A DNA stretch of 64,000 bases from Mycolicibacterium frederiksbergense (GCF_012223425.1 NZ_CP038799.1:1116001-1180000), one strand, 5' to 3'. Shown: positions 34,376-47,156, numbered from the stretch's first letter. The notes: a model not told the origin generated them from the sequence alone. A program made the numbers and translations.

Positions 34376-34426
34376 TACCTGGCTTCAGTCTCGTGACGGT
34401 CCGCCTCACGAGACTGAAGCCAGGTA
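34376..34426. terminator. Perfect 21-bp stem-loop between convergent genes
   Basis: The 21-base arm 34376-34396 (starting TACCTGGCTTCAG) is the exact reverse complement of 34406-34426; the loop is nine bases. It lies between the MerR gene and the convergent guaA. There is no T-tract on either side, so it may be a U-poor bidirectional terminator or the remnant of a small palindromic repeat. Confidence 0.7.
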
Positions 34427-34449
34427 GAAACGGGTCCAGCGCAGGCGGG

Positions 34450-36009
34450 TCACTCCCACTCGATGGTGCCGGGCGGCTTGCTCGTCACGTCCAGCACCAC
34501 CCGGTTGACCTCGGGCACCTCATTTGTGATCCGGGTCGAGATCCGTTCCAGGACTTCATAAGGCACCCGGGTCCAGTCCGCGGTCATGGCGTCCTCGCTG
34601 GACACCGGTCGCAGCACGATCGGGTGGCCGTAGGTACGCCCGTCGCCCTGCACGCCCACCGAGCGCACATCGGCCAGCAACACCACCGGGCACTGCCAGA
34701 TCTGCTGATCCAGCCCCGCCGACGTGAGTTCCTCGCGGGCGATCGAGTCGGCGCGGCGCAGCGTGTCCAGCCGGGACGCAGTCACCTCGCCGACGATGCG
34801 GATACCCAGCCCGGGACCCGGGAATGGTTGGCGGCCAACGATTTCCTCGGGCAGGCCGAGTTCGCGTCCGACCGCGCGCACCTCGTCCTTGAACAGCAGG
34901 CGCAGCGGTTCGACGAGCTTGAACTTCAGGTCGTCGGGCAGTCCGCCCACATTGTGGTGGCTCTTGATGTTCGCGGTGCCCGCACCGCCGCCGGACTCCA
35001 CGACATCCGGGTACAGGGTGCCCTGCACCAGGAAGTCGACCTCGGGCCCTCCGCCCTCGACCACATCCCGGACCGCGCCCTCGAAGGCACGGATGAATTC
35101 CCGCCCGATGATCTTGCGCTTGCCCTCTGGGTTGGTCACCCCGGACAGCGCCTCCAGGAAGCGGTCGGCGACATCGACGGTGATCAGCTTGGCGCCGGTG
35201 GCCGCGACGAAGTCGCGCTGCACCTGGGCACGTTCGCCGGCGCGCAACAGCCCGTGATCGACGAACACACAGGTCAGCCGGTCGCCGATGGCACGCTGTA
35301 CCAGCGCCGCGGCGACCGCGGAGTCCACTCCGCCGGACAGCCCGCAGATCGCCTGGCCGTCGCCGATCTGGTCGCGGACCTGCGCGATCAGCTGCTCGGC
35401 GATATTCGCCGGAGTCCAGGCAGGTCCGATCCCGGCGAACTCGTGCAGGAAGCGGCTCAGCACCTGCTGGCCGTGCGGGGAATGCAGGACCTCGGGGTGG
35501 TACTGCACCCCGGCGAGTCGCCGGGCCCGGTTCTCGAAGGCCGCCACCGGCGCGCCGGAGCTGACGGCCACCACCTCGAAGCCCTCGGGGGCTTCGGTGA
35601 CCGCGTCACCATGGCTCATCCACACCGGCTGATTGTCGGGGAGATCCGAATGTAGCTGGCCACCAGTGACATTCATTTCGGTGCGGCCGTACTCACTGGT
35701 GCCGGTGCGGGCGACCGTGCCGCCGAGCGCCTGTGCCATCGCCTGAAAGCCGTAGCAGATACCGAACACCGGGACGTCGAGATCGAACAACGCCGGATCC
35801 AGCCGCGGCGCACCGTCGGCGTACACGCTGGCCGGGCCGCCGGAGAGCACGATGGCCTGCGGATCGCGGGCCTTGATCTCCTCGACCGTCGCGGTGTGCG
35901 GGATGACCTCGGAGAACACCCGCGCCTCGCGGACGCGACGCGCGATCAACTGGGCGTACTGCGCGCCGAAATCGATGACGAGAACGGGGCGGGTCGGGGC
36001 TGCTTCCAC
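34450..36009 (-). CDS. guaA: GMP synthase (glutamine-hydrolysing)
   Basis: 519 residues. A class I glutamine amidotransferase domain (about 8-200) carries [19 protein letters not shown], the nucleophile Cys in GICYGFQAM and the GVQYHPE catalytic His. The ATP pyrophosphatase domain follows with P-loop [14 protein letters not shown] near 235. The C-terminal dimerisation domain ends in the family-typical KPPGTIEWE. It converts XMP to GMP. GTG 36009 has TACACT six bases upstream, suggesting its own leaderless promoter just before the upp stop. Confidence 0.97.
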   Translation of the reverse strand: MEAAPTRPVLVIDFGAQYAQLIARRVREARVFSEVIPHTATVEEIKARDPQAIVLSGGPASVYADGAPRLDPALFDLDVPVFGICYGFQAMAQALGGTVARTGTSEYGRTEMNVTGGQLHSDLPDNQPVWMSHGDAVTEAPEGFEVVAVSSGAPVAAFENRARRLAGVQYHPEVLHSPHGQQVLSRFLHEFAGIGPAWTPANIAEQLIAQVRDQIGDGQAICGLSGGVDSAVAAALVQRAIGDRLTCVFVDHGLLRAGERAQVQRDFVAATGAKLITVDVADRFLEALSGVTNPEGKRKIIGREFIRAFEGAVRDVVEGGGPEVDFLVQGTLYPDVVESGGGAGTANIKSHHNVGGLPDDLKFKLVEPLRLLFKDEVRAVGRELGLPEEIVGRQPFPGPGLGIRIVGEVTASRLDTLRRADSIAREELTSAGLDQQIWQCPVVLLADVRSVGVQGDGRTYGHPIVLRPVSSEDAMTADWTRVPYEVLERISTRITNEVPEVNRVVLDVTSKPPGTIEWE

Positions 36010-36015
36010 CCGGAC

Positions 36016-36021
36016 AGTGTA
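36016..36021 (-). promoter_or_regulatory. -10 hexamer TACACT for leaderless guaA mRNA
   Basis: On the minus strand TACACT is followed by six bases (GTCCGG) and GTG 36009, the same arrangement and hexamer as dnaE2. It lies in the 16-base gap between upp and guaA, so the -35 would be inside the upp end. Confidence 0.5.
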
Positions 36022-36025
36022 GTGG

Positions 36026-36661
36026 TCAGGTGCCGAACAGCCGGTCCCCGGCGTCGCCGAGACCGGGGACGATATAGCCGTGTTCGTCGAGTTGGCGGTC
36101 GATGGCGGCGGTGTAGACCGGGATGTCGGGGTGGGCCTCGTGCAGGGTCGCCAGCCCTTCCGGACAGCTCAGCAGGCAGACGAACTTGATGGACCGCGGA
36201 TGGTGCTCCTTGAGCCGGTCGATCGCGGCGATCGCGGTGTGGCCGGTGGCCAGCATCGGATCCACCACCACGACATCGCGTTCGTGCAGATCGTTGGGCA
36301 CCTTGAAGTAGTACTCGACCGCGATATGCGTCTTGGGGTCGCGATACAGCCCGATATGCCCGACCCGGGCGCTGGGCACCAGGCTCAGCATGCCGTCCAG
36401 AATGCCGCCGCCGGCGCGCAGGATGGACACGAAGACCAGCTTCTTACCGTCGATGACCTTGGCGGTCATGGTCTCCAGCGGCGTCTCGATCTGCTCTTCG
36501 TGCAGCGGGATATCGCGCAGTACCTCGTAGGCCATCAAGGCCGACACCTCGCTGACCAGACGCCGGAAGCTGTTGGTGGATACGTCCTTGCGGCGCAGCG
36601 TGTTCAGCTTGTGGGTGACCAGCGGGTGCTCGATCACATGCACCGCAGACGGTGGGGTCAT
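36026..36661 (-). CDS. upp: Uracil phosphoribosyltransferase
   Basis: 211 residues, the usual UPRTase length. The PRPP-binding motif [17 protein letters not shown] lies near 129-145. The uracil-binding C-terminus [20 protein letters not shown] and the [17 protein letters not shown] loop are intact. It makes UMP from uracil and PRPP. It lies downstream of the URC4- and URC1-like genes; UPRTase (URC6/FUR1) is also required in the URC uracil-catabolic pathway, so it may serve both salvage and catabolism. AAAGGA precedes ATG 36661. Confidence 0.96.
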   Translation of the reverse strand: MTPPSAVHVIEHPLVTHKLNTLRRKDVSTNSFRRLVSEVSALMAYEVLRDIPLHEEQIETPLETMTAKVIDGKKLVFVSILRAGGGILDGMLSLVPSARVGHIGLYRDPKTHIAVEYYFKVPNDLHERDVVVVDPMLATGHTAIAAIDRLKEHHPRSIKFVCLLSCPEGLATLHEAHPDIPVYTAAIDRQLDEHGYIVPGLGDAGDRLFGT

Positions 36662-36675
36662 CGACGATCCTTTCC

Positions 36676-37874
36676 TCAGAAGACGGTGCCGTCGCTGATG
36701 ACGGTGAGCGGTGGCAGTCCGCCGCGCAACTGCTGGGCCAGGGCCCGTCCGGCCGCCCAGCTGCCGCCTTCGAGGACGCAGGCCAGCGGAAGTTGCTCAG
36801 CGGTGACGCCGAGGCGATCCCGCACCAGGCCGGCGAGCTCGTCGAGCAGCGCGACGGTGAGCGCGCGCCATTCCACCACCAGCTCGTCGGCGGGCGTCCA
36901 CCCGCGCGCGGCCCAGCCGGGATCGCGCAGCGCCAGCACACCGGTGTCCAGGAACAGACCGCCGTTGCGGTATTCGGGGAGCCCGGTCAGCGCGTCGAGG
37001 CCGGTCACCGGCGCTCCGGCCCAGCCGAACGGCTCCAGCAGTGAATATGTCAGCCACTGGGAGAGCTTGTGGAACGGCACCCAGCCCGCGGTGGCTCCGG
37101 CGCCCGGCACCGCACCGTGCCGCCAGCAGTCACCGAGCGGTTCACCGTCCAGCACATTGTCGGCAAGCCAGATTCGCGACATCGTGGACAGCAGCGCGGA
37201 CAGGATGTCGTGCGCGGCCACCGTCGGCGTTGCCGGATCGGGAACCAGTAGATCGAACAATCCCCCCGGGCGGCCCGGGGTGCCGAAAGCGGCCGGCTGA
37301 TCGGCCATGGCGGCACCGAGCCGGCGCAGCAGGTCGACCCGGCCGTCGAAGCCGACGAGCGGGTTGTCCGGGCCCAGCTGAAATGCCGTCGCCAAGGTGC
37401 CGGCGTCCAGGCCGCTCAGCCCCGCGGCATCGGCCTGCAGCGGGCGCGCCGGGTCCGAGGAGAAGGTGCCCGCGGTGAACGCGTGCCAACTCGCCACTCC
37501 CAAACCCTCGGAGCGGGTGAGTGCCAGGCCGGTATCGGCTTCCCGGTAGCTCCAGTCCGGACCGGCACCGGCGTCGAGCAGCACGCTGACCACGGTCAGG
37601 TCGATCATCGCCCGGGCACGCCCCGGGCCGTCCAGTCCGTCGAGGTCCAGCGTGCGGTCCACGCCACCGGCCTCGAAATGCCGCCACCGGCTGTGAAACG
37701 GGATGACGAGATCGGGAAACCGCGCCGCGGTGCTGTCGGCCACCTCGGCGGCAGCGGCGCCCATGGCGTCGTCGTGGACCGTGAACCACGCCGAGTCGCC
37801 GGCACGCGCCCGGCTCAGCAGGAATTGCGAACGGGTCCGGATCTCGGCGGTGCTGCGCAGTGTCGCCGCGGGGT

Positions 37875-37878
<4 letters not shown>
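36676..37878 (-). CDS. DUF1688 protein, URC4-like (uracil catabolism)
   Basis: 400 residues. It matches DUF1688/URC4 by overall pattern: [56 protein letters not shown] and [20 protein letters not shown] (each quoted up to 20 residues). In the yeast Lachancea kluyveri, URC4 is needed to break down uracil by the URC pathway, and bacteria carry it next to URC1 and upp. The reaction of URC4 is not firmly established. The GTG start 37878 overlaps the URC1-like stop by 4 bases (GTGA). Confidence 0.85.
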
Positions 37879-39131
<1,253 letters not shown>

Positions 39132-39281
39132 GCCGCCCTCCTCACACACGATCGCGCAACACCTCGGACGACTGCATTGTCACCCGCATCGTATCAGCGT
39201 GGTCCGCACCGCACCGGGCATACGAATGGCACAGTCTCAGAACACTTTTCGGACCGAGGTGTCGAAACTCACGCGCCGGGG

Positions 39282-39287
39282 TATACG
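39282..39287 (+). promoter_or_regulatory. Candidate -10 hexamer TATACG for the catalase gene
   Basis: TATACG lies 39 bases before the GTG start. A weak -35-like TGTCGA sits 16 bases further upstream. Assigned by sequence and position only. Confidence 0.35.
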
Positions 39288-39326
39288 CTCGCTGCGGCCT
39301 GCCCGCAGGCACGAAAGGAGCACAGT

Positions 39327-40772
39327 GTGACAAATTCACAGCCCAAACCGACCACCACCGACACAGGTATCCCGGTCTACAGCGATGAGCACTCCCTGAC
39401 CATCGGCCCCGACGGCCCCATCCTGCTGCAGGATCACTACCTGATCGAGCAGATGGCCAACTTCAACCGGGAACGGATCCCGGAGCGGCAGCCACACGCC
39501 AAGGGCGGCGGCGCGTTCGGCCATTTCGAGGTGACCCATGACGTCAGCGCCTACACCAAGGCTGCCTTCCTGCAGCCCGGAGCCAAGACCGAGACGCTGA
39601 CCAGGTTCTCGACCGTCGCCGGTGAGCGCGGCAGCCCGGACACCTGGCGCGATCCCCGCGGGTTCGCCACCAAGTTCTATACGCCCGACGGCAACTTCGA
39701 CATGGTCGGCAACAACACCCCGGTGTTCTTCATCCGCGATCCGATGAAGTTCCAGCATTTCATCCGGTCCCAGAAGCGCCGGTCCGCCAACAACCTGCGC
39801 GATCACGATATGCAGTGGGACTTCTGGACGTTGTCCCCGGAGTCCGCACATCAGGTGACCTGGCTGATGGGTGACCGGGGCATCCCCCGCACCTGGCGGC
39901 ACATGAACGGCTACTCCAGCCACACCTACAGCTGGATCAACAACGCCGGCGAGATCTTCTGGGTGAAGTACCACTTCAAGTCCGACCAAGGAATCGAGTT
40001 CCTCACCCAGGACGAGGGCGATCAGATGGCCGGCCAGGACGGTGACGCTCACCAACGCGACCTGTTCGACTCGATCGAGCGCGGCGAGTTCCCCAGCTGG
40101 ACGTTGAAGATGCAGATCATGCCGTTCGAGGACGCCAAGAACTACCGGTTCAATCCGTTCGACCTGACGAAGGTGTGGCCGCACAGCGACTACCCGCTGA
40201 TCGATGTCGGCAAGCTGACGCTGGACCGCAATGTCACCGACCATCACACCGAGATGGAACAGGCGGCGTTCGAGCCGAACAACGCGGTACCGGGTACCGG
40301 GCTGAGCCCGGACAAGATGCTGCTGGCGCGTGACTTCTCCTACTCCGACGCGCACCGCGCCCGGCTCGGGGTGAACTATCGCCAGATCCCGGTGAACACC
40401 CCGAAAACCGAGGTCAACAGCTACTCGAAGGACGGGGCGATGCGGGTCACCAACGTCACCGACCCGGTGTACGCACCGAACTCCTACGGCGGGCCGAAGG
40501 CCGACCCGTCGCGCACCGGCGAGCCGCTGTGGCATGCCGACGGCGACATGGTGCGGTCGGCGTACTCGCTGCACGCCGAGGATGACGACTGGGGTCAGGC
40601 GGGCACGCTGGTGCGCGACGTGCTCGACGACGCGGCGCGTGACCGGCTGGTCTCCAACATTGCCGGTCACCTCTCCGACGGGGTGTCCGATGCCGTGTTG
40701 GCGCGCGCCTTCGAATACTGGCGCAATGTGGACAAGGATCTCGGCGACAGAGTCGCCGCCGAGGTCAGCTAG
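39327..40772 (+). CDS. katA: Monofunctional haem catalase (small-subunit type)
   Basis: 481 residues, the size of clade 3 catalases. The distal His57 lies in [18 protein letters not shown], the conserved Asn segment is [13 protein letters not shown], and the proximal haem ligand Tyr351 is in [19 protein letters not shown]-binding residues may also be present. It disproportionates H2O2 in the cytosol. GTG 39327 has AAAGGAG 6 bases upstream; the very long upstream open frame is antisense to the URC1-like gene and was discarded. Confidence 0.95.
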   Translation: MTNSQPKPTTTDTGIPVYSDEHSLTIGPDGPILLQDHYLIEQMANFNRERIPERQPHAKGGGAFGHFEVTHDVSAYTKAAFLQPGAKTETLTRFSTVAGERGSPDTWRDPRGFATKFYTPDGNFDMVGNNTPVFFIRDPMKFQHFIRSQKRRSANNLRDHDMQWDFWTLSPESAHQVTWLMGDRGIPRTWRHMNGYSSHTYSWINNAGEIFWVKYHFKSDQGIEFLTQDEGDQMAGQDGDAHQRDLFDSIERGEFPSWTLKMQIMPFEDAKNYRFNPFDLTKVWPHSDYPLIDVGKLTLDRNVTDHHTEMEQAAFEPNNAVPGTGLSPDKMLLARDFSYSDAHRARLGVNYRQIPVNTPKTEVNSYSKDGAMRVTNVTDPVYAPNSYGGPKADPSRTGEPLWHADGDMVRSAYSLHAEDDDWGQAGTLVRDVLDDAARDRLVSNIAGHLSDGVSDAVLARAFEYWRNVDKDLGDRVAAEVS

Positions 40773-40785
40773 CTCGCATGCGGTG

Positions 40786-40831
40786 GTGCACTCAGATCGT
40801 GAAAATCGCCGATATCACGCTCTGAGTGCAC
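40786..40831. terminator. Stem-loop between convergent catalase and choD
   Basis: GTGCACTCAGA pairs with TCTGAGTGCAC. After one T-C mismatch CGTGA pairs with TCACG (16 pairs), enclosing a 12-base loop. It occupies most of the 68-base gap between convergent genes and has no T-tract. Confidence 0.65.
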
Positions 40832-40840
40832 CGTCGCGGG

Positions 40841-42583
40841 TCAGCTCACCCGGGGCGTGCTGACCGGCTCGATCGGCAGCCTGCGCAGCGCGGCGGGCGC
40901 CTCGGCGGGTACCACCGGGCGCACCGGCGCGATCGGGTCCAGTCGGCGGTAGGGCTCACCCTGGGCCGGACGCAGATCGGCTTCACCCTTGTTCGGCCAC
41001 AGCGCCGCGGCCCGCTCCGCCTGCGCGGTGATCGACAGCGACGGGTTGACCCCGAGGTTGGCCGAGATCGACGCTCCGTCGGCCACATACAGCGTCGGGT
41101 AGCGATACACCCGCTGGTAGGGGTCGATGACGCCGGTCTCGACGCTGTCGCCGATGGCCGCGCCACCCAGGAAGTGTGCGGTGAGCGGGATGTTGAACAG
41201 TTCGCCCCAGGTGCCGCCGGCCACTCCGTCGATCTTCTCGGCGATGCGGCGGGTGACCTCGTTGCCGGCCGGGATCCAGGACGGGTTGGGCAGGCCGTGG
41301 CCCTGCTTGCTGTCCAGCATCCGGTAGCCGAACCAGGTCTTGCGGGTGAACGTCGTGATCGAGTTGTCCAGGTGCTGCATGACGAGCGCGATCATGGTCC
41401 GTTCGCTCCAGCGGCGCGGGTTGAGCAGCCGCAGCGTTCCGCGCCGGTCGGCCCTGGCGGTCTGGACGAGTTGTTTCCAGCGCGGCACGTCGGTGCCCTC
41501 GGGCCCGGTGCCGTCGGTCATCAGGGTCTGCAGCAGGCCCATCGCGTTGGATCCCTTGCCGTAGCGGCACGGTTCGACGTGGGTGTCACTGGTCGGGTGG
41601 ATCGACGAGGTGATCGCGACCCCCTGGGTGAGGTTGAGGTCGTCCCCGACGGTGAGCCGTCCCGCGCCGACGATGGACTCGGAGTTGGTGCGGGTCAGCA
41701 CGCCCAGGCGGTCCGACAGGCCGGGCAGCTTGCCGTGATCCCGCATCCGGAACAGCAGCTTCTGGGTGCCGTAGGTGCCGGCGGCCAGGATCAGGTGGTT
41801 GGCGGTGAAGGTCTTCTTGCGGCGGCGCAGTTTCCCGCCGGTGCGCACCGTCTGCACTTCCCACACACCATCGGGGCGCTGCTCGAACTCCCGCACGGAG
41901 GTGAGCGGATGGACGTGTGCGCCAGCGGATTCCGCCAGACCCAGGTAGTTCTTCAGCAGGGTGTTCTTGGCGCCGTGCCGGCAGCCCGTCATGCACTCAC
42001 CGCATTCGATGCATCCGGTGCGAGCCGGGCCTGCGCCGCCGAAGTACGGGTCGGGGACGGTCTTGCCGGGCGTCTTGGCACCGTCTTCGCCGAAGAAGAC
42101 GCCGACGGGAGTGGGGACGAAGGTGTGCCCCACGCCCATGTCCTCGGCGACCTCCTTCATGATCCGGTCGGCATCGGTGAAGGTGGGATTGGTGACGACC
42201 CCGAGCATCCGCTTGGCCTGGTCGTAGTGCGGCATGAGCTCTTCGCGCCAGTCGGTGATGTCCTTCCACTGGGCATCGGCGAAGAACGGCTCCGGCGGCA
42301 CGTAGAGGGTGTTGGCGTAGTTCAGCGAACCGCCGCCGACCCCGGCACCGGCCAGGATCATGCAGTTGCGCAGCAGGTGGATGCGCTGGATGCCGTACAT
42401 CCCGAACTGCGGGGCCCACAGGAACTTGCGCAGGTTCCACGAGGTCTTCGCGAACTCGTCGTCGGCAAACCTTCGTCCGGCCTCCAGCACCCCTACGCGG
42501 TAGCCCTTTTCGGTGAGCCGCAGGGCGCTGACGCTACCGCCGAATCCCGAGCCGATGATCAAGACGTCGTAGTCAGGCTGCAT
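40841..42583 (-). CDS. choD: GMC-family FAD oxidoreductase, ChoD-like cholesterol oxidase
   Basis: 580 residues. The FAD-binding motif IIGSGFGGSVSALRL begins near residue 9. AGAGVGGGSLNYAN and the C-terminal ADGASISANLGVNPSLSITA, typical of GMC proteins, are present. A cysteine cluster C-x2-C-x2-C-x3-C (Cys191, 194, 197, 201; CIECGECMTGC) lies in the middle, as expected for an iron-sulphur-like site in this subgroup. Mycobacterial ChoD is annotated as cholesterol oxidase, although cholesterol is mainly oxidised by other enzymes, so the true sterol or alcohol substrate is uncertain. It lies downstream of guaB2-guaB3 on the same strand, as in M. tuberculosis. Confidence 0.9.
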   Translation of the reverse strand: MQPDYDVLIIGSGFGGSVSALRLTEKGYRVGVLEAGRRFADDEFAKTSWNLRKFLWAPQFGMYGIQRIHLLRNCMILAGAGVGGGSLNYANTLYVPPEPFFADAQWKDITDWREELMPHYDQAKRMLGVVTNPTFTDADRIMKEVAEDMGVGHTFVPTPVGVFFGEDGAKTPGKTVPDPYFGGAGPARTGCIECGECMTGCRHGAKNTLLKNYLGLAESAGAHVHPLTSVREFEQRPDGVWEVQTVRTGGKLRRRKKTFTANHLILAAGTYGTQKLLFRMRDHGKLPGLSDRLGVLTRTNSESIVGAGRLTVGDDLNLTQGVAITSSIHPTSDTHVEPCRYGKGSNAMGLLQTLMTDGTGPEGTDVPRWKQLVQTARADRRGTLRLLNPRRWSERTMIALVMQHLDNSITTFTRKTWFGYRMLDSKQGHGLPNPSWIPAGNEVTRRIAEKIDGVAGGTWGELFNIPLTAHFLGGAAIGDSVETGVIDPYQRVYRYPTLYVADGASISANLGVNPSLSITAQAERAAALWPNKGEADLRPAQGEPYRRLDPIAPVRPVVPAEAPAALRRLPIEPVSTPRVS

Positions 42584-42652
42584 CAGAACAGTATGGCCCT
42601 ACCGGCAGGTAACTTTCTAGACAGGAGGGCCTAACTTGTAAAGATTGGCTGA

Positions 42653-43789
42653 TCAGGACCCGACGGTCAGCCCGACCTTCTGGAATTCCTTGAGGTCGCA
42701 GTAGCCGGCCTTGGCCATCGACCGGCGCAGGCCGCCCACCAGGTTCAGCGAGCCGAACGGATCGTCCGACGGGCCGTTGAGCACCTGCTCAAGCGACGGA
42801 CGCTCACCGAGCGCCACCTGCAGCAGCGCACCGCGCGGCAACGACGGGTGTGCCGCGGCCGACGGCCAGAACCAGCCGTCGCCCTGTGCCTCGGCGGCCA
42901 CCGACAGCGGCGGGCCCAACACCACGGCGTCGGCACCGCAGGCGATCGCCTTGGCCAGATCGCCGGAGGTCTGGATGTCACCGTCGGCGAGCACATGCAC
43001 GTACCGGCCGCCGGTCTCGTCGAGGTACTCCCGCCGCGCGGCGGCCGCATCGGCGATCGCGGTGGCCATCGGCACGCTGATGCCCAGCACCTCATCGGAG
43101 GTGGTCACCCCGGACGTGGAGCCGTAGCCGACGATGACGCCGGCCGCGCCGGTACGCATCAGGTGCAGGGCGGTGCGGTGATCGAGCACACCGCCGGCCA
43201 CCACGGGGACGTCCAGTTCGGAGATGAAGGTTTTCAGGTTCAGTGGTTCACCGTCGTTGGCCACCCGCTCGGCGGAGATCAGAGTGCCCTGGATGACCAG
43301 CAGGTCGATACCCGCGGCCACCAGCGCCGGGGTCAGCGCGGCGGCGTTCTGCGGGCTCACCCGCACGGCGGTGGTGACACCGGCTTCCCGGATCCGGGCG
43401 ACGGCGGCACCCAGCAGTTCGGGGACCAGCGGCGCGGCGTGCAACTGCTGCAGCATCCGGATCGGCGCCGACTCGTCATCCGAGGTGGCCGCGGTCTCGA
43501 TGACCGCAGCGATCTTGGCCTCGACATCGGCATGGCGGCCGATCAGCCCTTCACCGTTGAGCACACCGAGTCCGCCGAGCCTGCCCATCTCGATGGCGAA
43601 CTCCACCGACACCAGGGCGTCGGTGGGATGCGCGAGCACCGGGATCTCGAAGCGGTAGGCATCCAGCTGCCAGGCCGTCGAGACGTCCTTCGAGGACCGG
43701 GTCCGGCGGGCCGGGACGATGTTGATGTCGTCGAGCTCATAGGTGCGGCGAGCTGTTCTGCCCATGCCGATTTCAACCATGTCACGCAT
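42653..43789 (-). CDS. guaB3: GuaB3 family IMP dehydrogenase-related protein
   Basis: 378 residues. An IMPDH/GMPR TIM barrel without CBS domains: YELDDINIVPARRTRSSKDV at the N-terminus, VVAGGVLDHRTALHLMRTGA and VLADGDIQTSGDLAKAIACG in the barrel. The catalytic Cys loop of true IMPDH (GSICTTR) is replaced by GYGSTSGVTTS, so classical IMPDH activity is not expected from the sequence. ATG 43789 has AAGGGG 11 bases upstream; an in-frame ATG at 43780 gives the N-terminus MVEIGMG seen in relatives. It lies 24 bases after guaB2. Confidence 0.92.
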   Translation of the reverse strand: MRDMVEIGMGRTARRTYELDDINIVPARRTRSSKDVSTAWQLDAYRFEIPVLAHPTDALVSVEFAIEMGRLGGLGVLNGEGLIGRHADVEAKIAAVIETAATSDDESAPIRMLQQLHAAPLVPELLGAAVARIREAGVTTAVRVSPQNAAALTPALVAAGIDLLVIQGTLISAERVANDGEPLNLKTFISELDVPVVAGGVLDHRTALHLMRTGAAGVIVGYGSTSGVTTSDEVLGISVPMATAIADAAAARREYLDETGGRYVHVLADGDIQTSGDLAKAIACGADAVVLGPPLSVAAEAQGDGWFWPSAAAHPSLPRGALLQVALGERPSLEQVLNGPSDDPFGSLNLVGGLRRSMAKAGYCDLKEFQKVGLTVGS

Positions 43790-43813
43790 GTGTGATGTAG
43801 CCCCTTTCGGGCT

Positions 43814-45403
<1,590 letters not shown>

Positions 45404-45511
45404 TCGGCACTGACCTCGACGCTCGCGGCCACGCCGCGAGGTGGGTCCGGAGTTCGGCACGTGCGGGCGGCGCGCGGGGTGAACCGGTGGCGCGAAAGCA
45501 GCGGGGCTGCG

Positions 45512-45517
45512 TAGGCT
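45512..45517 (+). promoter_or_regulatory. -10 hexamer TAGGCT for leaderless DUF5319 gene
   Basis: TAGGCT is followed by six bases and GTG 45524, without a ribosome site. Confidence 0.5.
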
Positions 45518-45523
45518 AGATCC

Positions 45524-45928
45524 GTGCGAGATGACCTCCCGCCTGGCCTGCCACCCGACCCCTTCGCCGATGACCCGTCCGATCCATCGGCGGCTCTCGA
45601 CGCGATCGAGCCTGGCCTGCCACTCGATGCGCAGGAACGCAGTGCCGTGGAAGCGGACCTGGCTGACCTGGCGGTATATGAGGCGTTGTTGGCGCACAGG
45701 GGAATCCGCGGCCTCGTGGTGTGCTGCGACGAATGCCAGCAGGACCACTATCACGATTGGGACATGCTGCGCGCGAACCTGCTGCAGCTGCTCGTCGACG
45801 GTACGGTCCGCCCGCATGAGCCGGCCTACGATCCCGAGCCCGATGCCTACGTGACCTGGGATTACTGCCGCGGGTACGCCGACGCCTCACTCAACGAGGC
45901 CACGTCGGAGCCCGACGGCTACCGCTGA
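45524..45928 (+). CDS. DUF5319 conserved protein (Rv3412-like)
   Basis: 134 residues, acidic and soluble. It is very close to what I recall of M. tuberculosis Rv3412, including PPGLPPDPFADDP, the CCDECQQDHYHDWDMLR segment and VTWDYCRGYADASLNEA. The Cys-x-x-Cys/His cluster (CCDECQQDHYH) could bind a metal. Function unknown. It is divergent from guaB2 and convergent with rsdA, matching the M. tuberculosis order. Confidence 0.85.
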   Translation: MRDDLPPGLPPDPFADDPSDPSAALDAIEPGLPLDAQERSAVEADLADLAVYEALLAHRGIRGLVVCCDECQQDHYHDWDMLRANLLQLLVDGTVRPHEPAYDPEPDAYVTWDYCRGYADASLNEATSEPDGYR

Positions 45929-45935
45929 TCTGCGC

Positions 45936-47156
45936 TCATTCTCCGCTTGACGGCGGTGTCGTCGTCGTGGTGACGGTCGGCACCGTCGCGGCCGGCTCAT
46001 CCGCGGTCTGCACCGGCTCCTCGAGGACCGGCTGCTCCACCACCGGAGCCTCCTGCACCACCGGTGCCTGAGTGCTCGGCGGCGCTGCCGGCGCCGAGGA
46101 CGGCGCCTCGGCCCGCGGCGGAGCCACTGATGTGGACTGCGTCACCGTCGTGGTGGTCGTGGTGGTCGGCGCGGTGGTCGTGGTCACCGTTGTCGTGGTC
46201 GTCGGTGCCGTCGTGGTGGTGCTCGACGGTGCCGTGGTCGTCGGTGCCGTCGTGGTCGTCGGCTGGGTCGTGGTCGTTTCCGACGTCGACGTCTGCGAAC
46301 TCGAGGTCGGCGATGTCGAGGTCTCGGTGACCGGACTGGTCGACGTGGTGGTCTCCGAGCCGGTGGTCTCCGAGGTCGCGGTCTCGGATGTGGTCGTCTC
46401 AGCTGCGGTGGTCTCCGACGGTCCCGTCGTCGAGAGCACCTCGGGGCCCGGGGTGGTGGTGACCGTGACGGAATCCTCGATCACCGGCATCGGCAGCAGC
46501 GTCAGCGGTGAGGCCGGCAGCTGCGGCAGCGGCTCACCCGCGGGGGGCAGCGTCGCGGCCGGATCCTGCTCAACGACCTTGTAGGTCAACGCATTCCACT
46601 GCTGGATCAGCTCTTGCTTCTGTTCGACCCGGTCGACGCTCTGTACCGTCGCCGACAGCGCGGCCAGCTTGTCCTGCGCCTGGTCCCACTGGCCCTCGTC
46701 CACCAGTTGCTGCACCTGGGCGAGCTCGGTCTGCGCGGCCAGCACCACCGCGTCATCGCGGGTGGCCCGCTCGTCGCCGAAGAGCATGCTGCGCACGCCG
46801 TAGAGCCCGTCACCGGGCGCGGCCGCGAAGACGGCGGTCCCGAAGCCGCCGAGGCAGAGCACGGCGGCGGCCGCCGAACCGACGACAGCAAGCGAGAGCC
46901 GGTTGCGCCGGGATGGCCCGGCGGTGGCATCGACCAGTGCGGCAGTGGCCTCGGCGGGAGTCACCACATGATCCATCGGGACCTGGCGCACCTCATCGCG
47001 CCATCCCGAGAGCAGGAACGCGAGGTCGGCGTCGCCGCGGTCGGTGGAGAACACCGGCTGTTCGGAGGCCAGCGCGTCCAGGAACTTGTCGGCGCGGTTG
47101 ATGTCGTTGAGGGAGGGATCACCGCCGTTGGCGGTCCATCGACCGAAATCAGGCAT
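45936..47156 (-). CDS. rsdA: Anti-sigma-D factor RsdA with long Thr-rich outer tail
   Basis: 406 residues. The N-terminal cytosolic region (about 1-80) contains the sigma-binding LNDINRADKFLDAL. One membrane helix (about 85-110; LAVVGSAAAAVLCLGGFGTA) is followed by an extracytoplasmic helical domain (about 115-205) and then a Thr/Ser/Pro tail (about 233-345: runs of TTTT, TSPTSS, APTTTAP) ending in an acidic Pro/Val segment. The M. tuberculosis protein is about 300 residues, so the extra length is mainly the low-complexity tail, which may span the cell wall or be glycosylated. RsdA holds sigma-D inactive until proteolysis. ATG 47156 overlaps the sigD stop by 8 bases, with GGAGGT upstream. Confidence 0.9.
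   Translation of the reverse strand: MPDFGRWTANGGDPSLNDINRADKFLDALASEQPVFSTDRGDADLAFLLSGWRDEVRQVPMDHVVTPAEATAALVDATAGPSRRNRLSLAVVGSAAAAVLCLGGFGTAVFAAAPGDGLYGVRSMLFGDERATRDDAVVLAAQTELAQVQQLVDEGQWDQAQDKLAALSATVQSVDRVEQKQELIQQWNALTYKVVEQDPAATLPPAGEPLPQLPASPLTLLPMPVIEDSVTVTTTPGPEVLSTTGPSETTAAETTTSETATSETTGSETTTSTSPVTETSTSPTSSSQTSTSETTTTQPTTTTAPTTTAPSSTTTTAPTTTTTVTTTTAPTTTTTTTVTQSTSVAPPRAEAPSSAPAAPPSTQAPVVQEAPVVEQPVLEEPVQTADEPAATVPTVTTTTTPPSSGE
46130..46457 (-). repeat. Low-complexity Thr-codon repeat tract within rsdA
   Basis: Short degenerate repeats of ACC/ACG/ACA codons with GCC, CCG and TCG, seen on the plus strand as GTCGTGGT-like units. It encodes the Thr-rich tail and is a candidate for length variation between strains. 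Confidence 0.8.

Noticed and set aside
40826..42634. 602-codon forward open frame opposite choD
   Set aside because: Shadow frame rich in Arg/Gly/Val/His with no recognisable motif.
46130..46457. Possible CRISPR-like or tandem DNA repeat
   Set aside because: The units are short, irregular and in frame with the Thr-rich RsdA tail; there are no spacers or cas genes.
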